Assembly (NCBI RefSeq): GCF_018310535.1
Contig: NZ_CP074102.1
Location: 4,774,001 to 4,838,000, forward strand
Origin: Streptomyces mirabilis
GTDB taxonomy: Bacteria > Actinomycetota > Actinomycetes > Streptomycetales > Streptomycetaceae
Length of the DNA stretch: 64,000 nt
Direction: 5' to 3'
Shown: piece by piece, positions 7,956-16,328 of the stretch
How positions within the stretch are numbered: the stretch's first letter is position 1
Layout of the letters: the number at the start of each line of letters is the position of its first letter
Notes under the pieces: generated by a model
Database searches by the model: none
Seen by the model: the letters and a program-made list of their open reading frames with translations, nothing else
Told to the model about the DNA's origin: nothing
Made by a program: the position numbers and the translations under genes

Positions 7956-8603
7956 CTACTTGGTCGGCTTCTTCCCGGTCACCCCGAGGTGCACCAAGAG
8001 CGCCAGGTTCGGCTTGAGTTCGGCCTGCTTGACCCCCCAGGTCTGGAAGCCCTTCTGGTGCGAGGCCACCGCGGCGAGCATCGCGACGAGCGAACCGGCG
8101 ATCGCCCCGGGGTTCACGTCCTTGTCGACCTTGCCCTTGGACTGGAGCTCGGCGACCGAGTCCGAGAGGGAGTTGTTCACCGAGTTGAGGATCTTCATGC
8201 GGATCTTGTAGAAGCGTTTGTCGCCCTCGGCGGCGCCCAGGTCGACCACGCGCAGAATCGCCTCGTTCTTCCGCCAGAACTCCAGGAAACCGTCCACGAG
8301 TTCCTGCGCGGTCGCCCAGCCGGCCTTGCCGACCCAGGAGCGCCCTTCGAGGAGCTGGGTCAACCCGGCGCCCTCCGCGGCCATTTGCTCGGCGATCTCC
8401 AGAACGGCGCCTTCGACGTCCGGAAAGTACTGGTAGAAAGTCGCCGGCGACGTGCCCGCCTTCCGGGCGACATCAATGACTTTGACGTCCCGGTACGGCG
8501 ACGAGCTGAGCATTTCACTGAGGCAGTCGAGCAGTTTCTGCCTGGTCGCCTGCCCTCGCCGTCCGGCCACGCGGCCGTCGACGGTACGCACTTGTCCTGT
8601 CAT
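7956..8603 (-). CDS. TetR-family regulator, candidate controller of the TGACGGNNCGTCA regulon
   Basis: 215 residues. The N-terminal TetR HTH is clear: ATRQKLLDCLSEMLSSSPYRDVKVIDVARKAGTSPATFYQYFPDVEGAV. The C-terminal ligand domain has long helices (ELVDGFLEFWRKNEAILRVVDLGAAEGDKRFYKIR...). It lies directly downstream of an operon that carries operators A and B, and it is the only TetR gene close to those sites, so I propose it as their regulator; a CoA thioester is a likely ligand for such regulators. Its own start region has only one exact half-site (CCGTCAGCT, 8605-8613), right upstream of the ATG, so autoregulation is unproven. The ATG at 8603 was used. Confidence 0.85.
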   Translation of the reverse strand: MTGQVRTVDGRVAGRRGQATRQKLLDCLSEMLSSSPYRDVKVIDVARKAGTSPATFYQYFPDVEGAVLEIAEQMAAEGAGLTQLLEGRSWVGKAGWATAQELVDGFLEFWRKNEAILRVVDLGAAEGDKRFYKIRMKILNSVNNSLSDSVAELQSKGKVDKDVNPGAIAGSLVAMLAAVASHQKGFQTWGVKQAELKPNLALLVHLGVTGKKPTK

Positions 8604-8757
8604 GCCGTCAGCTTACCGAGGGGTGATCGGAGCGCGATTCGGCCGACTGCAAATGGGGTGCGTGGGGGAGTGCGGGCGGCGAGTGGGGGCCCTGGGGGAT
8701 GCCTGAGGGTGTCCGGGTCGTCGCGCGGAGTGGATGAAAGGCCGTTAACTTGGCCGC

Positions 8758-9510
8758 ATGGCCGTATCCCGGGCATCCGACGCAACGCACGCCTACTCGG
8801 AGGGCGTCCCCTGCTGGGTCGACGCGCAGCTTCCCGACGTGGAGGCGGGCAGGCGCTTCTACGGTGAGCTGTTCGGCTGGACCTTCGGGGAGGGGTTCGG
8901 GCCGCACATGGAAGGCGTGTGGGCGCGCCATCACGGGGAGCCCGTCGCCGCCCTCACCCCCAAGCGGGACGGCCGGATGCCCACCGTCTGGACGGTGTCG
9001 TTCGCGACCCCGGACGCCGCCGCGCTCGCGGCCCGGATCCAGGCGGCCGGCGGGCAGGTGATCACCGCGCCCACCCAGCTGGGCCCCTACGGTACGGCCG
9101 CCCTCGCGACCGATCCCGAGGGCGGGGTCTTCGGCCTGTGGCAGGCGGGCACCCACCCCGGTTTCGGCAAGCGGCACGAGCCGGGCTCCTTCTGCTGGGC
9201 CGAGCTGTACGCGCGGGACCCGGAAACCGTCGACCGTTTCTACGGCACCCTGTTCCATGAGGCCCTGTTCGGCCCCGACGCCTCGCCGGACTTCGGCCGC
9301 GCCCCGGTCTCCGCGGTCTTCCCGGCCGAGATGCCGCCGCACTTCCTCGTGCACTTCGGAGTGGAGGACGTCGACGCGGTTCTCGGTACGGTGAACCGGC
9401 TCGGCGGACGCGTCCAGACGCCCCCTTTCGACACGTCGTACGGAAGGGCGGCCGTCGTCACGGACAATCAAGGGGCGTCGTTCGCCGTACTCCAGGTACG
9501 GGGCCGGTGA
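8758..9510 (+). CDS. Two-domain VOC (glyoxalase/bleomycin-resistance fold) protein
   Basis: 250 residues made of two vicinal-oxygen-chelate domains, about 1-125 and 135-250. Each begins with a W-x-x-L/D-x-x-x-A/D strand and an FY...LFGW or FY...LFHE turn: EGVPCWVDAQLPDVEAGRRFYGELFGW, then SFCWAELYARDPETVDRFYGTLF. Each closes with a DPEGGVFGLWQ or DNQGASFAVLQ segment. Such proteins are common in Streptomyces and mostly of unknown substrate; some bind metals or antibiotics. The usual metal-binding His/Glu are not obvious in both halves. It is divergent from the TetR gene. The Shine-Dalgarno is weak. Confidence 0.8.
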   Translation: MAVSRASDATHAYSEGVPCWVDAQLPDVEAGRRFYGELFGWTFGEGFGPHMEGVWARHHGEPVAALTPKRDGRMPTVWTVSFATPDAAALAARIQAAGGQVITAPTQLGPYGTAALATDPEGGVFGLWQAGTHPGFGKRHEPGSFCWAELYARDPETVDRFYGTLFHEALFGPDASPDFGRAPVSAVFPAEMPPHFLVHFGVEDVDAVLGTVNRLGGRVQTPPFDTSYGRAAVVTDNQGASFAVLQVRGR

Positions 9511-9670
9511 TTTTGTCCCGAGACACCCCGTTCCGCCCCCGGGTTCGCAACCTGTGGCCCGGACAGGAAGAATCGGGGTGCGTGCCGCCATGGCGGTGCG
9601 GTGGTGAGACGCTGCACGGGGCCGCGTTCATACGTGGATGACGTGGCTCGTACGGGGAGGTGGCAGGCAA

Positions 9671-11995
9671 GTGGTGGATCAGCTGACACAGCACGATCCG
9701 CGGCGGATCGGGCCGTTCGAGGTGCTGGGACGGCTGGGTGCCGGCGGCATGGGGCTGGTCTATCTCGCGCGCTCGGCTTCGGGCCGGCGCGTGGCGATCA
9801 AGACGGTCAGGACCGAGCTCGCCGAGGACCAGCTGTTCCGGGTCCGCTTCACTCGTGAGGTGGAGGCCGCGCGAGCGGTCTCCGGCTTCTACACGGCGGC
9901 CGTGGTCGACGCCGATCCGCGCGCGGCCGTGCCGTGGCTGGCCACCGCGTACGTTCCGGCGCCCTCCCTCGAAGAAATAGTGAACGAGTGCGGGCCGATG
10001 CCGGCCCAGGCGGTGCGCTGGCTGGCCGCGGGCGTCGCGGAGGCGCTGCAGTCGATCCACGGCGCCGGGCTCGTCCACCGTGACCTGAAGCCCTCGAACG
10101 TGCTGGTGGTGGAGGACGGGCCGCGGGTCATCGACTTCGGTATCGCCTCCGGTGTCTCGAACACCCGTTTGACGATGACGAACGTCGCCGTCGGCACCCC
10201 GGCCTACATGTCCCCCGAACAGGCGAAGGACTCGCGCAGCGTCACCGGTGCGAGCGATGTCTTCTCGCTCGGCTCGATGCTGGTGTTCGCCGCCACGGGG
10301 CATGCGCCCTTCCACGGCGCCAACCCGGTCGAGACGGTCTTCATGCTGCTGCGGGAGGGCCCCGACCTGGAGGGCCTCCCGGACGAGCTGCGCCCCCTCA
10401 TCGAGTCCTGTATGCAGATGGAGGCGACCGGCCGCCCCAACCCCGCCGACCTCCAGGCCCAGTTGGCACCCCACCTCTTCGGCTCCGGCTCCGACGACAG
10501 CGGTACGGCGTCGGCGTGGCTGCCCGAGCGGGCGGTAGGCCTGATCGAGGCGCGCCGCGGGGGCCGTCCGGCGCTGAAGCCCCCGTCCTCCGGCGGTCGC
10601 AGCGGTGGCGGACGCCCCGCCCTTCCTCCGCCGCCCTCGCACGCTCCCGTGCCCGTCGGGGCGCCCGACGCCGGCCCCGTACGGCTCGCGGGCGGCCAGG
10701 TGCCCATCGGCCCCGGGCCGCGTGTCGCCGACGCCCGTGCCGCCGCCGTGAAGGCACCTCCTCCGGAGGCGGGCCTCGCCGCCTCCTGGTCCCGACCGCG
10801 CGTCGGCGTCAACGGCGCCGACCCCGCTCCGGTGGTCGCTCCGCCGCCCGCACCGGACTCCCCGTCCGGCTGGCGGCCCTGGCGCTTCCGTATGTCGAAC
10901 GACGTCTGGGGTACGCCCTCGGTCGCGGGCGACCTCGTCTACGTCACCTCCTTCGAAGTCCACGCCCTGGACGTCGCGACCGGCCGCCGCCGCTTCAAGA
11001 CGCGGGACGTGGCCTGGTCCATGGCGGTCGCGGACGGCCGCATCCACGCCTCCGACGGCCCCACCCTCTTCGCCCTGAACGCGCGGGAGGGCGCGGACCT
11101 GTGGCGGCTGTCCACGGACGCCTGGGTGTACTCCCTGAAGGCCGACCGCGGGACCGTCATCACCGGTACGCGCGGGGGCGGCGTCCAGGCCTGGGAGGCC
11201 TCCAACGGCCAGAAACTCTGGGAGATCACCGGCGCCCAGACCGACTTCGAGTCCCCGGAGGCCGGGCCCGCCGTCCACGACGGCACGGTGTACGTCTGGA
11301 AGGACGCCCGGCTGCGTGCCCTGGAGGCCCGTACGGGTGAGGAGCGGTGGTCGTACCCGATCGGCGACGCGGCGTCGTGCGGAGGCGTACCCGTACGGAT
11401 CACGTCCGCCCCCGACGGCTACGTCTACATCTCCGCGGGCACCCGCGTCCTCGCCGTCGACGTCGCGAGCGGGCACGTCCGCTGGCACTTCGAGGCCCCC
11501 GCGGTCTTCCTCTCCCCGCCGACCTTCGTGCCGGGCCCCGCGGTCACGGGAGGCGGCGTCTACCTCGCCGACTACCTCGGCACGGTGTACGCCCTCGACG
11601 CGACGGACGGTCGCGACCGCTGGCGCATCGCGACCGAGGCCCGGTCCTCGATCGATCCCGTCCTGGTCGCCGCCGGCCACGTCCACGTCGGCAGCGGCAA
11701 GGGGTTGTACACCCTCGACGCGGTCACCGGCACCCCGAAGTGGCGCTTCCAGGCCGGGGGCGACGTCGTGGGCGCGCCGGCGGTCGCCGAGGGCCGCATC
11801 CACTTCGGCTCCACGGACCATCTCCTCTACACCCTGAAGGCGGACGACGGCCGGCTCCGCTGGAAGCTGGCGACGGGCGGGGAGATCACCGGTGCACCGG
11901 TGGTCAAGGACGGGGTGGTGTACGCGTGCAGCAAGGACCGGTGCGTGTACGCGCTGGACGCGGAGAAGGGGACGGGGACGGCCCGCACGGCGTAG
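9671..11995 (+). CDS. Ser/Thr protein kinase fused to a PQQ-type beta-propeller
   Basis: About 774 residues. Residues 14-270 are a Hanks-type kinase: glycine loop GRLGAGGMG (20-28), Lys44 (VAIKTV), HRD at 136-138 in HRDLKPSN, DFG at 155-157, and the activation segment ending GTPAYMSPEQ. Residues about 300-400 are Pro/Ala-rich and probably disordered. Residues about 400-774 are repeated PQQ/quinoprotein blades such as VYALDATDGRDRWR, LYTLDAVTGTPKWRF and LYTLKADDGRLRWK. There is no transmembrane helix, so unlike PknB this kinase is likely cytosolic with the propeller binding a partner. GTG 9671 (or 9674) follows GGGGAGG by a good distance; an ATG at 9638 in the same frame is less likely. Downstream repeats separate it from the next operon. 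Confidence 0.9.
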   Translation: MVDQLTQHDPRRIGPFEVLGRLGAGGMGLVYLARSASGRRVAIKTVRTELAEDQLFRVRFTREVEAARAVSGFYTAAVVDADPRAAVPWLATAYVPAPSLEEIVNECGPMPAQAVRWLAAGVAEALQSIHGAGLVHRDLKPSNVLVVEDGPRVIDFGIASGVSNTRLTMTNVAVGTPAYMSPEQAKDSRSVTGASDVFSLGSMLVFAATGHAPFHGANPVETVFMLLREGPDLEGLPDELRPLIESCMQMEATGRPNPADLQAQLAPHLFGSGSDDSGTASAWLPERAVGLIEARRGGRPALKPPSSGGRSGGGRPALPPPPSHAPVPVGAPDAGPVRLAGGQVPIGPGPRVADARAAAVKAPPPEAGLAASWSRPRVGVNGADPAPVVAPPPAPDSPSGWRPWRFRMSNDVWGTPSVAGDLVYVTSFEVHALDVATGRRRFKTRDVAWSMAVADGRIHASDGPTLFALNAREGADLWRLSTDAWVYSLKADRGTVITGTRGGGVQAWEASNGQKLWEITGAQTDFESPEAGPAVHDGTVYVWKDARLRALEARTGEERWSYPIGDAASCGGVPVRITSAPDGYVYISAGTRVLAVDVASGHVRWHFEAPAVFLSPPTFVPGPAVTGGGVYLADYLGTVYALDATDGRDRWRIATEARSSIDPVLVAAGHVHVGSGKGLYTLDAVTGTPKWRFQAGGDVVGAPAVAEGRIHFGSTDHLLYTLKADDGRLRWKLATGGEITGAPVVKDGVVYACSKDRCVYALDAEKGTGTARTA

Positions 11996-12259
11996 GGTGA
12001 CCGGCCTTTCCCCGCCCGCCCCTACCCGTCCCATCCCGTACCCGGGGCTCCGCCCCAGACCCCGGACGGTTTCTTCGGCCGCGGGCCGGTGGGGGCTGAT
12101 CGCGCAGTTCCCCGCGCCCCTGGGGGCGGGGCTGCGCCCGGGCCCCAGGCCCCGGCCCCCGCGTCGGATTGAGCGGCCTCGCTCTCGAACGCCGGTCGGC
12201 CGGAGGCTTTTGGGGGCGCGGGGAACTGCGCGACCAGCCCCCACTCGGCCACAGCCGAA
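11996..12259. repeat. Intergenic region with an inverted pair of a Streptomyces GC-rich repeat
   Basis: Two copies of one repeat, 12081-12125 and 12211-12254, lie in opposite orientation; both carry GCGCAGTTCCCCGCGCC or its complement, and further copies are at 43447 and 55026. A second common motif, GGGGCTCCGCCCCAGACCCC, is at 12042-12061. The inverted pair could fold into a long stem between the convergent kinase and hydratase genes, so it may act as a terminator. No gene is seen here. Confidence 0.75.
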
Positions 12260-13042
12260 TCACCGCACCCGGAACCCGTTCGGTCGTCGTGCGGAGAACA
12301 ACTCCGTCTGCCGGGCCGGGGGCAGGTTGCCGAGGGAGATGAGGTGCGGCGCCTGCGTGAAGGCGTGGGCGCGGGCGGCCTCGTGGGCCGTCCACAGGGC
12401 GCGGACGGTGCCCTGCACTCCTTCGGAGGGGTAGGAGGCGATCACCGTGGCGCAGCGGACGGCGGCCTCCAACGCACCACCGGACGGGGTGAGTTCGGAC
12501 ACCCACCCGATGTCGTACGCCCGCCGCGCGGACATCCGTTCGGCGTTCCCCATGAGTGCCATCCGCGCCGCCTCCCCGTACGGCATCCGGTGCGCCGCGT
12601 ACACGGACTCGTACGCGCTGACCATGCCGTACGTCGTGTGCGGGTCGAAGAAGGTGGCGGTCTCGTCGGCGACGACGAACTCCGCCTCCCCGAGGAGGTA
12701 GAAGGCCCCTCCGCACGCCATCCCGCGCACGGCCGCGACGACCGGCTTCCACAGGTCGTTGGCCTTCGGGCCGATGCGCAGGAGCGGGTCGTCCACCATG
12801 TAGGGGGAGGCGGGCTGGGGGGTCTCGGTGGTGCGGTCGAGGCCCGTGGAGAAGGCCCGTTCGCCCGCCCCTGTCAGGACGACGGCCCGTACCGAGTCGT
12901 CGAAGCGGAACGCCAGCCAGGCGGCGGAGAGTTCGGACGCCAGGGCCTCGTCGATGGCGTTCAGTTTTTCCGGGCGGTCCAGGGTGAGGACCGCGACGCC
13001 GGTGTCCTTGTCCGCCGCGATCCGCAGCGCGCCGCCGTTCAC
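12260..13042 (-). CDS. Enoyl-CoA hydratase/isomerase (crotonase) family protein
   Basis: 260 residues starting at GTG 13042, which overlaps the DUF35 stop by four bases (GTGA). Crotonase features are clear: GVAVLTLDRPEKLNAIDEAL, then RAVVLTGAGERAFSTGLD as the oxyanion-hole strand, and VVAAVRGMACGGAFYLLGEAEFVVADETATF. The usual PGxGGT loop is replaced by YGMVSAYES, and I cannot confirm by eye that both catalytic Glu residues are present, so the reaction may differ from plain hydration. It is the last gene of the thiolase-DUF35-crotonase operon controlled by operator C. In this context it probably supplies the 3-hydroxyacyl-CoA that the Ltp-like protein cleaves. Confidence 0.85.
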   Translation of the reverse strand: MNGGALRIAADKDTGVAVLTLDRPEKLNAIDEALASELSAAWLAFRFDDSVRAVVLTGAGERAFSTGLDRTTETPQPASPYMVDDPLLRIGPKANDLWKPVVAAVRGMACGGAFYLLGEAEFVVADETATFFDPHTTYGMVSAYESVYAAHRMPYGEAARMALMGNAERMSARRAYDIGWVSELTPSGGALEAAVRCATVIASYPSEGVQGTVRALWTAHEAARAHAFTQAPHLISLGNLPPARQTELFSARRPNGFRVR

Positions 13043-13470
13043 GACCGGCCGTCCAGAACCCACTGCGGCAGCCCCTCCCCGCTGAACACCACCCGTACCC
13101 GCGCTCCGATCCGGATCCGGTCCGGGGGGAAGGAGTCGAGCGGTGCGCCCGGGGCCGTGACCAGGTTGCCGACCAGGCGGATGTGAGGTGCCTCGGCGAG
13201 TTCGACGACGATCGCGTTGTACGGGGCCAGGGCCGCGTACGCCGGGAGCAGCGGCGGGTGCGGGACGACGTACGACCAGACGCGGCCCAGTCCGCTCATC
13301 CGTCGCCACTCGCTGCCGAAGGACTGGCAGTGGGGACAGCAGGGGCGGGGCGGGAAGCGCAGCTCGCCGCAGTCGGCGCATGCCTGGATCCGTAGCTCGC
13401 CCTGGGCGGCGTACCCCCAGAAGGGCGCGCCGTCGTCGTCGAGGACGGGGGTGAGAAGGGGCTCGGTCAT
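13039..13470 (-). CDS. DUF35 / Zn-ribbon OB-fold protein
   Basis: 143 residues. The N-terminal rubredoxin-like Zn ribbon has the pairs CADC and CCPHC, about residues 31-50 (IQACADCGELRFPPRPCCPHC). The OB-fold follows (GRVWSYVVPHPPLLPAYAALAPYNAIVVELAEAPHIRLVGNL). These proteins partner SCP-x/Ltp thiolase-like enzymes; in the sterol pathway the DUF35 part of ChsH2 is required by the aldolase Ltp2. The gene starts nine bases after the thiolase-like gene and overlaps the crotonase by four bases, so a complex of the three is likely. Confidence 0.85.
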   Translation of the reverse strand: MTEPLLTPVLDDDGAPFWGYAAQGELRIQACADCGELRFPPRPCCPHCQSFGSEWRRMSGLGRVWSYVVPHPPLLPAYAALAPYNAIVVELAEAPHIRLVGNLVTAPGAPLDSFPPDRIRIGARVRVVFSGEGLPQWVLDGRS

Positions 13471-13479
13471 CTCGGCTCC

Positions 13480-14628
13480 TCAGTTCCGCAGCAGGATCGC
13501 GGAGGTGGGGACGCCCTCCCCCGCCGTGACCAGGCAGGTGGCGGCCCCGGGGACCTGGGCGGTGCTCGTGCCCCGCAACTGCTTCACGCCCTCGTTGATG
13601 AGGTTGAAGCCGTGGACGTACGCCTCGCTGAGTCCGCCCCCGCCGGTGTTGAGGGGCAGCCGGCCCCCGATCTCCAGGGCGCCGCCCTCCGTGAAGGCCG
13701 CGCCCTCCCCGCGTCCGCAGAATCCGTAGCCCTCCAGGGAGAGCGGAACGAGGGGGGTGAAGGCGTCGTAGATCTGGGCCACGTCGACGTCGTCCGGGGT
13801 GAAGTCGGCGTGTTTCCACAGGTGCCGGGCGGCCGTCCAGGCGGGGCCGGTGAGCGGGTCGTCGTTCCAGTAGTTGACCATGCCGTGGTGCTGGGCGGGC
13901 AGGCCCTGGGCGGCGGAGTGGACGTACACGGGGCGCTGCCGGCAGTCCCGGGCGCGCTCGGCGGACACGATCACGCACGCCAACGCGCCGTCCGTCTCCA
14001 GGCAGTTGTCGAAGAGGCAGAGGGGTTCGCTGATCCAGCGGGAGGTCATGTACATCTCGCGGGTCAGCGGGCGCTCGTACATCATCGCGGCGGGGTTCTG
14101 GTTGGCGCGGTTGCGGCAGGCGAGGGCGACGTTGAAGAGGTGGTCGCGGGTGGCGCCGTACTCGTGCATGTAGCGACGAGCCAGCACGCCTATCTCGTCG
14201 GCCGGTCTGAGCAGCCCGAAGGGGCGGGTCCACTGGGCGGGGGTGGGCAGTTGGACGGCGGTGTTCTTCCACGGCCTCGGCCCGCTGCCGCGCTTGCGTG
14301 ACCGCCAGGCCACGCCCACCGTCGCCTGGCCGGTGGCGACGGCGGCGGCGAGGTGCGCGACGGTGGCGCAGGAGCCGCCGCCCCCGTAGCCCACCTTGCT
14401 GAAGAAGGTGAGATCGCCGAGGCCGACCGCCTTCGCGACCTCCACCTCGTCGGTCTCCTCCATGGTGTAGGAGGCGAGCCCGTCGACTTCGGAGGGCGCG
14501 ATTCCGGCGTCGTCGAGGGCGGCGAGGATCGCGCGGCAGGCCAAGGTCTTCTCGGGCTCGGGGAGTTGCTTGGCGAAGGGGGTCTGACCGATGCCGACGA
14601 CGGCGGTGGCGTCCTTGATCCCCGGCAT
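13480..14628 (-). CDS. Ltp2-like thiolase-fold aldolase candidate (lipid-transfer protein)
   Basis: 382 residues of the SCP-x thiolase-like family, homologous to the protein at 4887-6053: TAVVGIGQTPFAKQ, YMHEYGATRDHLFNVALACRNRANQNPAAMMYERPLT, AQIYDAFTPLVPLSLEGYGFC, LPLNTGGGGLSEAYVHG. Where thiolases have the catalytic Cys, the helix reads GGGGSCATVAHLAAAVATG; a Cys occurs but four residues off the usual position, so I favour the Ltp2-type retro-aldolase chemistry over thiolysis. DUF35 and crotonase genes follow at once. The Shine-Dalgarno GGAGGTG is eight bases before ATG 14628. Operator C lies 28 bases upstream. Confidence 0.85.
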   Translation of the reverse strand: MPGIKDATAVVGIGQTPFAKQLPEPEKTLACRAILAALDDAGIAPSEVDGLASYTMEETDEVEVAKAVGLGDLTFFSKVGYGGGGSCATVAHLAAAVATGQATVGVAWRSRKRGSGPRPWKNTAVQLPTPAQWTRPFGLLRPADEIGVLARRYMHEYGATRDHLFNVALACRNRANQNPAAMMYERPLTREMYMTSRWISEPLCLFDNCLETDGALACVIVSAERARDCRQRPVYVHSAAQGLPAQHHGMVNYWNDDPLTGPAWTAARHLWKHADFTPDDVDVAQIYDAFTPLVPLSLEGYGFCGRGEGAAFTEGGALEIGGRLPLNTGGGGLSEAYVHGFNLINEGVKQLRGTSTAQVPGAATCLVTAGEGVPTSAILLRN

Positions 14629-14655
14629 GGGTGCACCTCCACGGAAGGGCCCGAC

Positions 14656-14674
14656 TGCTGACAGGCCGTCAGGC
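14656..14674. promoter_or_regulatory. Operator C (TGACGGNNCGTCA family)
   Basis: TGCTGACAGGCCGTCAGGC has one mismatch in the 13-bp core. It sits between the divergent thiolase-like operon and the acyl-CoA synthetase gene. Confidence 0.7.
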
Positions 14675-14682
14675 TACAGCTA

Positions 14683-14701
14683 ATCTGACGGGTAGTCAGC
14701 T
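14683..14701. promoter_or_regulatory. Operator D (TGACGGNNCGTCA family)
   Basis: ATCTGACGGGTAGTCAGCT has one mismatch in the core and is centred 27 bp from operator C, 29 bases before the synthetase start at 14731. Confidence 0.7.
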
Positions 14702-14730
14702 AGTGGGGTTCGTGCCTACGGAGGCGTGAG

Positions 14731-16326
14731 ATGCGCGGAGACCTGGAGTGGGGCAGCATCCCGGGGCTGATGCGGTCGGCGGCGACGCGCTTCGCGGACC
14801 GCGAGGCCGTCATCGAGGGCCGTACGCGGATCTCCTACGCCGAGCTGGGCGCCCGCGTCGAACGTGCGGCGGCCGCCTGCCTCGCGAACGGCGTACGGCT
14901 CGGCGACCGGGTCGCCATCTGGGCGCCGAACACCCTGGACTGGATCGTCTCCGCCCTCGGCGCGGTGTCGGCGGGCGCGGTGCTCGTCCCGCTCAACACC
15001 CGCTTCAAGGGCGCCGAGGCGGCGTACGTACTGTCCCGGAGCCGCGCGCGGCTGCTGTTCGTGACGGGGACGTTCCTGGGGACGTCGTACGTGGCGTCGC
15101 TGCGACGGGCGGCGGGGGAGGAGGGGGAGAGCGCCGGAAACGGCCCCCTCCCCGGACTGCCGCACCTCGAACAGGTGGTGGTACTGGCCGACGACGCCCC
15201 CGCCGACTTCCGCACCTGGAAGGACTTCCTGGCGGACGGGGAGGGTGTCGGGGCGGCGGAGGTGCGGGAACGGGCGGCGGCCGTGCCGGGATCGGCGCCG
15301 TCGGACATCGTCTTCACCTCGGGTACGACGGGCCGGCCCAAGGGCGCCGTGATCACGCACGCGCAGAGCCTGCGGGCGTACGAGGTGTGGTGCGAGCTGG
15401 CCGGTCTGCGCCGGGAGGACCGCTACCTGATCGTGAACCCCTTCTTCCACACCTTCGGCTACAAGGCCGGGGTGCTCGCCTGTCTGATGCGGGGCGCGAC
15501 GATGATCCCGCAGCCGGTGTTCGACGTGGACACGGTGCTGGCGAACATCGCGTCCGAACGGGTCACGGTCCTGCCTGGCCCGCCGACCCTCCACCAGTCC
15601 CTCCTCGACCACCCGGCGCGGGCGTCGTACGACCTGTCGACGCTGCGGCTGGTGGTGACCGGAGCCGCCGTGGTCCCGCTGCGCCTGGTGGAACGCCTGC
15701 ACACCGAACTGGGCGTGGAGACGGTCCTGACGGCGTACGGCCTCTCGGAAGCCAGCGGATTCGTGACGATGTGCCGCCGGGGCGACCCGTCGTCCGTGAT
15801 CGCGTCGACCTCGGGACGCGCCATCCCGGGCGTGGAGGTGCGCGTCGAGGCGCCGGCGGGAACCCCGGGCGAGGTGCTGGTCCGCGGCTTCAACGTGATG
15901 CGGGGCTACTTCGAGGACGCCGAGGAGACCGCCCGCGTCCTGACCCCGGACGGCTGGCTGCGCACCGGCGACGTGGGCGTCCTGGACCCGGCCGGCAACC
16001 TCCGCATCACCGACCGCATCAAGGACATGTTCATCGTCGGCGGCTTCAACGCCTACCCCGCCGAGATAGAACAACTCCTCGGCCTCCACCCGGACATCGC
16101 GGACGTTGCGGTGATCGGCGTACCGGACGGCCGGCTGGGCGAGGTCGGCAAGGCGTATGTCGTACGGCGGGAGGGCTCCGCCCTCACCTCCGACGACCTC
16201 CTCGCCTGGTCCCGCCGGGAGATGGCGAACTACAAGGTCCCGCGGACGGTGGAATTCGTACGGGAACTCCCGCGGAACGCGAGCGGGAAGGTGGTGAAGG
16301 GGGAGCTACGGTCCGGGACCTTCTGA
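14731..16326 (+). CDS. FadD3-like acyl-CoA synthetase
   Basis: 531 residues of the ANL ligase family. Motifs in order: P-loop FTSGTTGRPKG near residue 195, NPFFHTFGYKAGVLACL, VLPGPPTLHQSLLDHPAR, A5-like TAYGLSEASG, TGDVG, RIKDMFIVGGFNAYPAEIE, and the C-terminal catalytic Lys in PRNASGKVVK. From memory, the HTFGYKAG and VLPGPPTxxQSLLDHPAR stretches are strikingly like mycobacterial FadD3, which activates a steroid C/D-ring propanoate to its CoA ester. I infer a bulky alicyclic or branched acid substrate, but not a steroid, because other sterol-ring genes are not in view. It is divergent from the aldolase operon and controlled by operators C/D. An insertion (about residues 125-140, EGESAGNG) is a surface loop. 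Confidence 0.85.
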   Translation: MRGDLEWGSIPGLMRSAATRFADREAVIEGRTRISYAELGARVERAAAACLANGVRLGDRVAIWAPNTLDWIVSALGAVSAGAVLVPLNTRFKGAEAAYVLSRSRARLLFVTGTFLGTSYVASLRRAAGEEGESAGNGPLPGLPHLEQVVVLADDAPADFRTWKDFLADGEGVGAAEVRERAAAVPGSAPSDIVFTSGTTGRPKGAVITHAQSLRAYEVWCELAGLRREDRYLIVNPFFHTFGYKAGVLACLMRGATMIPQPVFDVDTVLANIASERVTVLPGPPTLHQSLLDHPARASYDLSTLRLVVTGAAVVPLRLVERLHTELGVETVLTAYGLSEASGFVTMCRRGDPSSVIASTSGRAIPGVEVRVEAPAGTPGEVLVRGFNVMRGYFEDAEETARVLTPDGWLRTGDVGVLDPAGNLRITDRIKDMFIVGGFNAYPAEIEQLLGLHPDIADVAVIGVPDGRLGEVGKAYVVRREGSALTSDDLLAWSRREMANYKVPRTVEFVRELPRNASGKVVKGELRSGTF

Positions 16327-16328
16327 AG

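Noticed and set aside
9458..12244. A 928-codon frame on the minus strand over the kinase gene
   Set aside because: It is an antisense frame of a clear kinase/propeller gene with GC-rich third positions; it is Arg/Gly-rich and has no family features.
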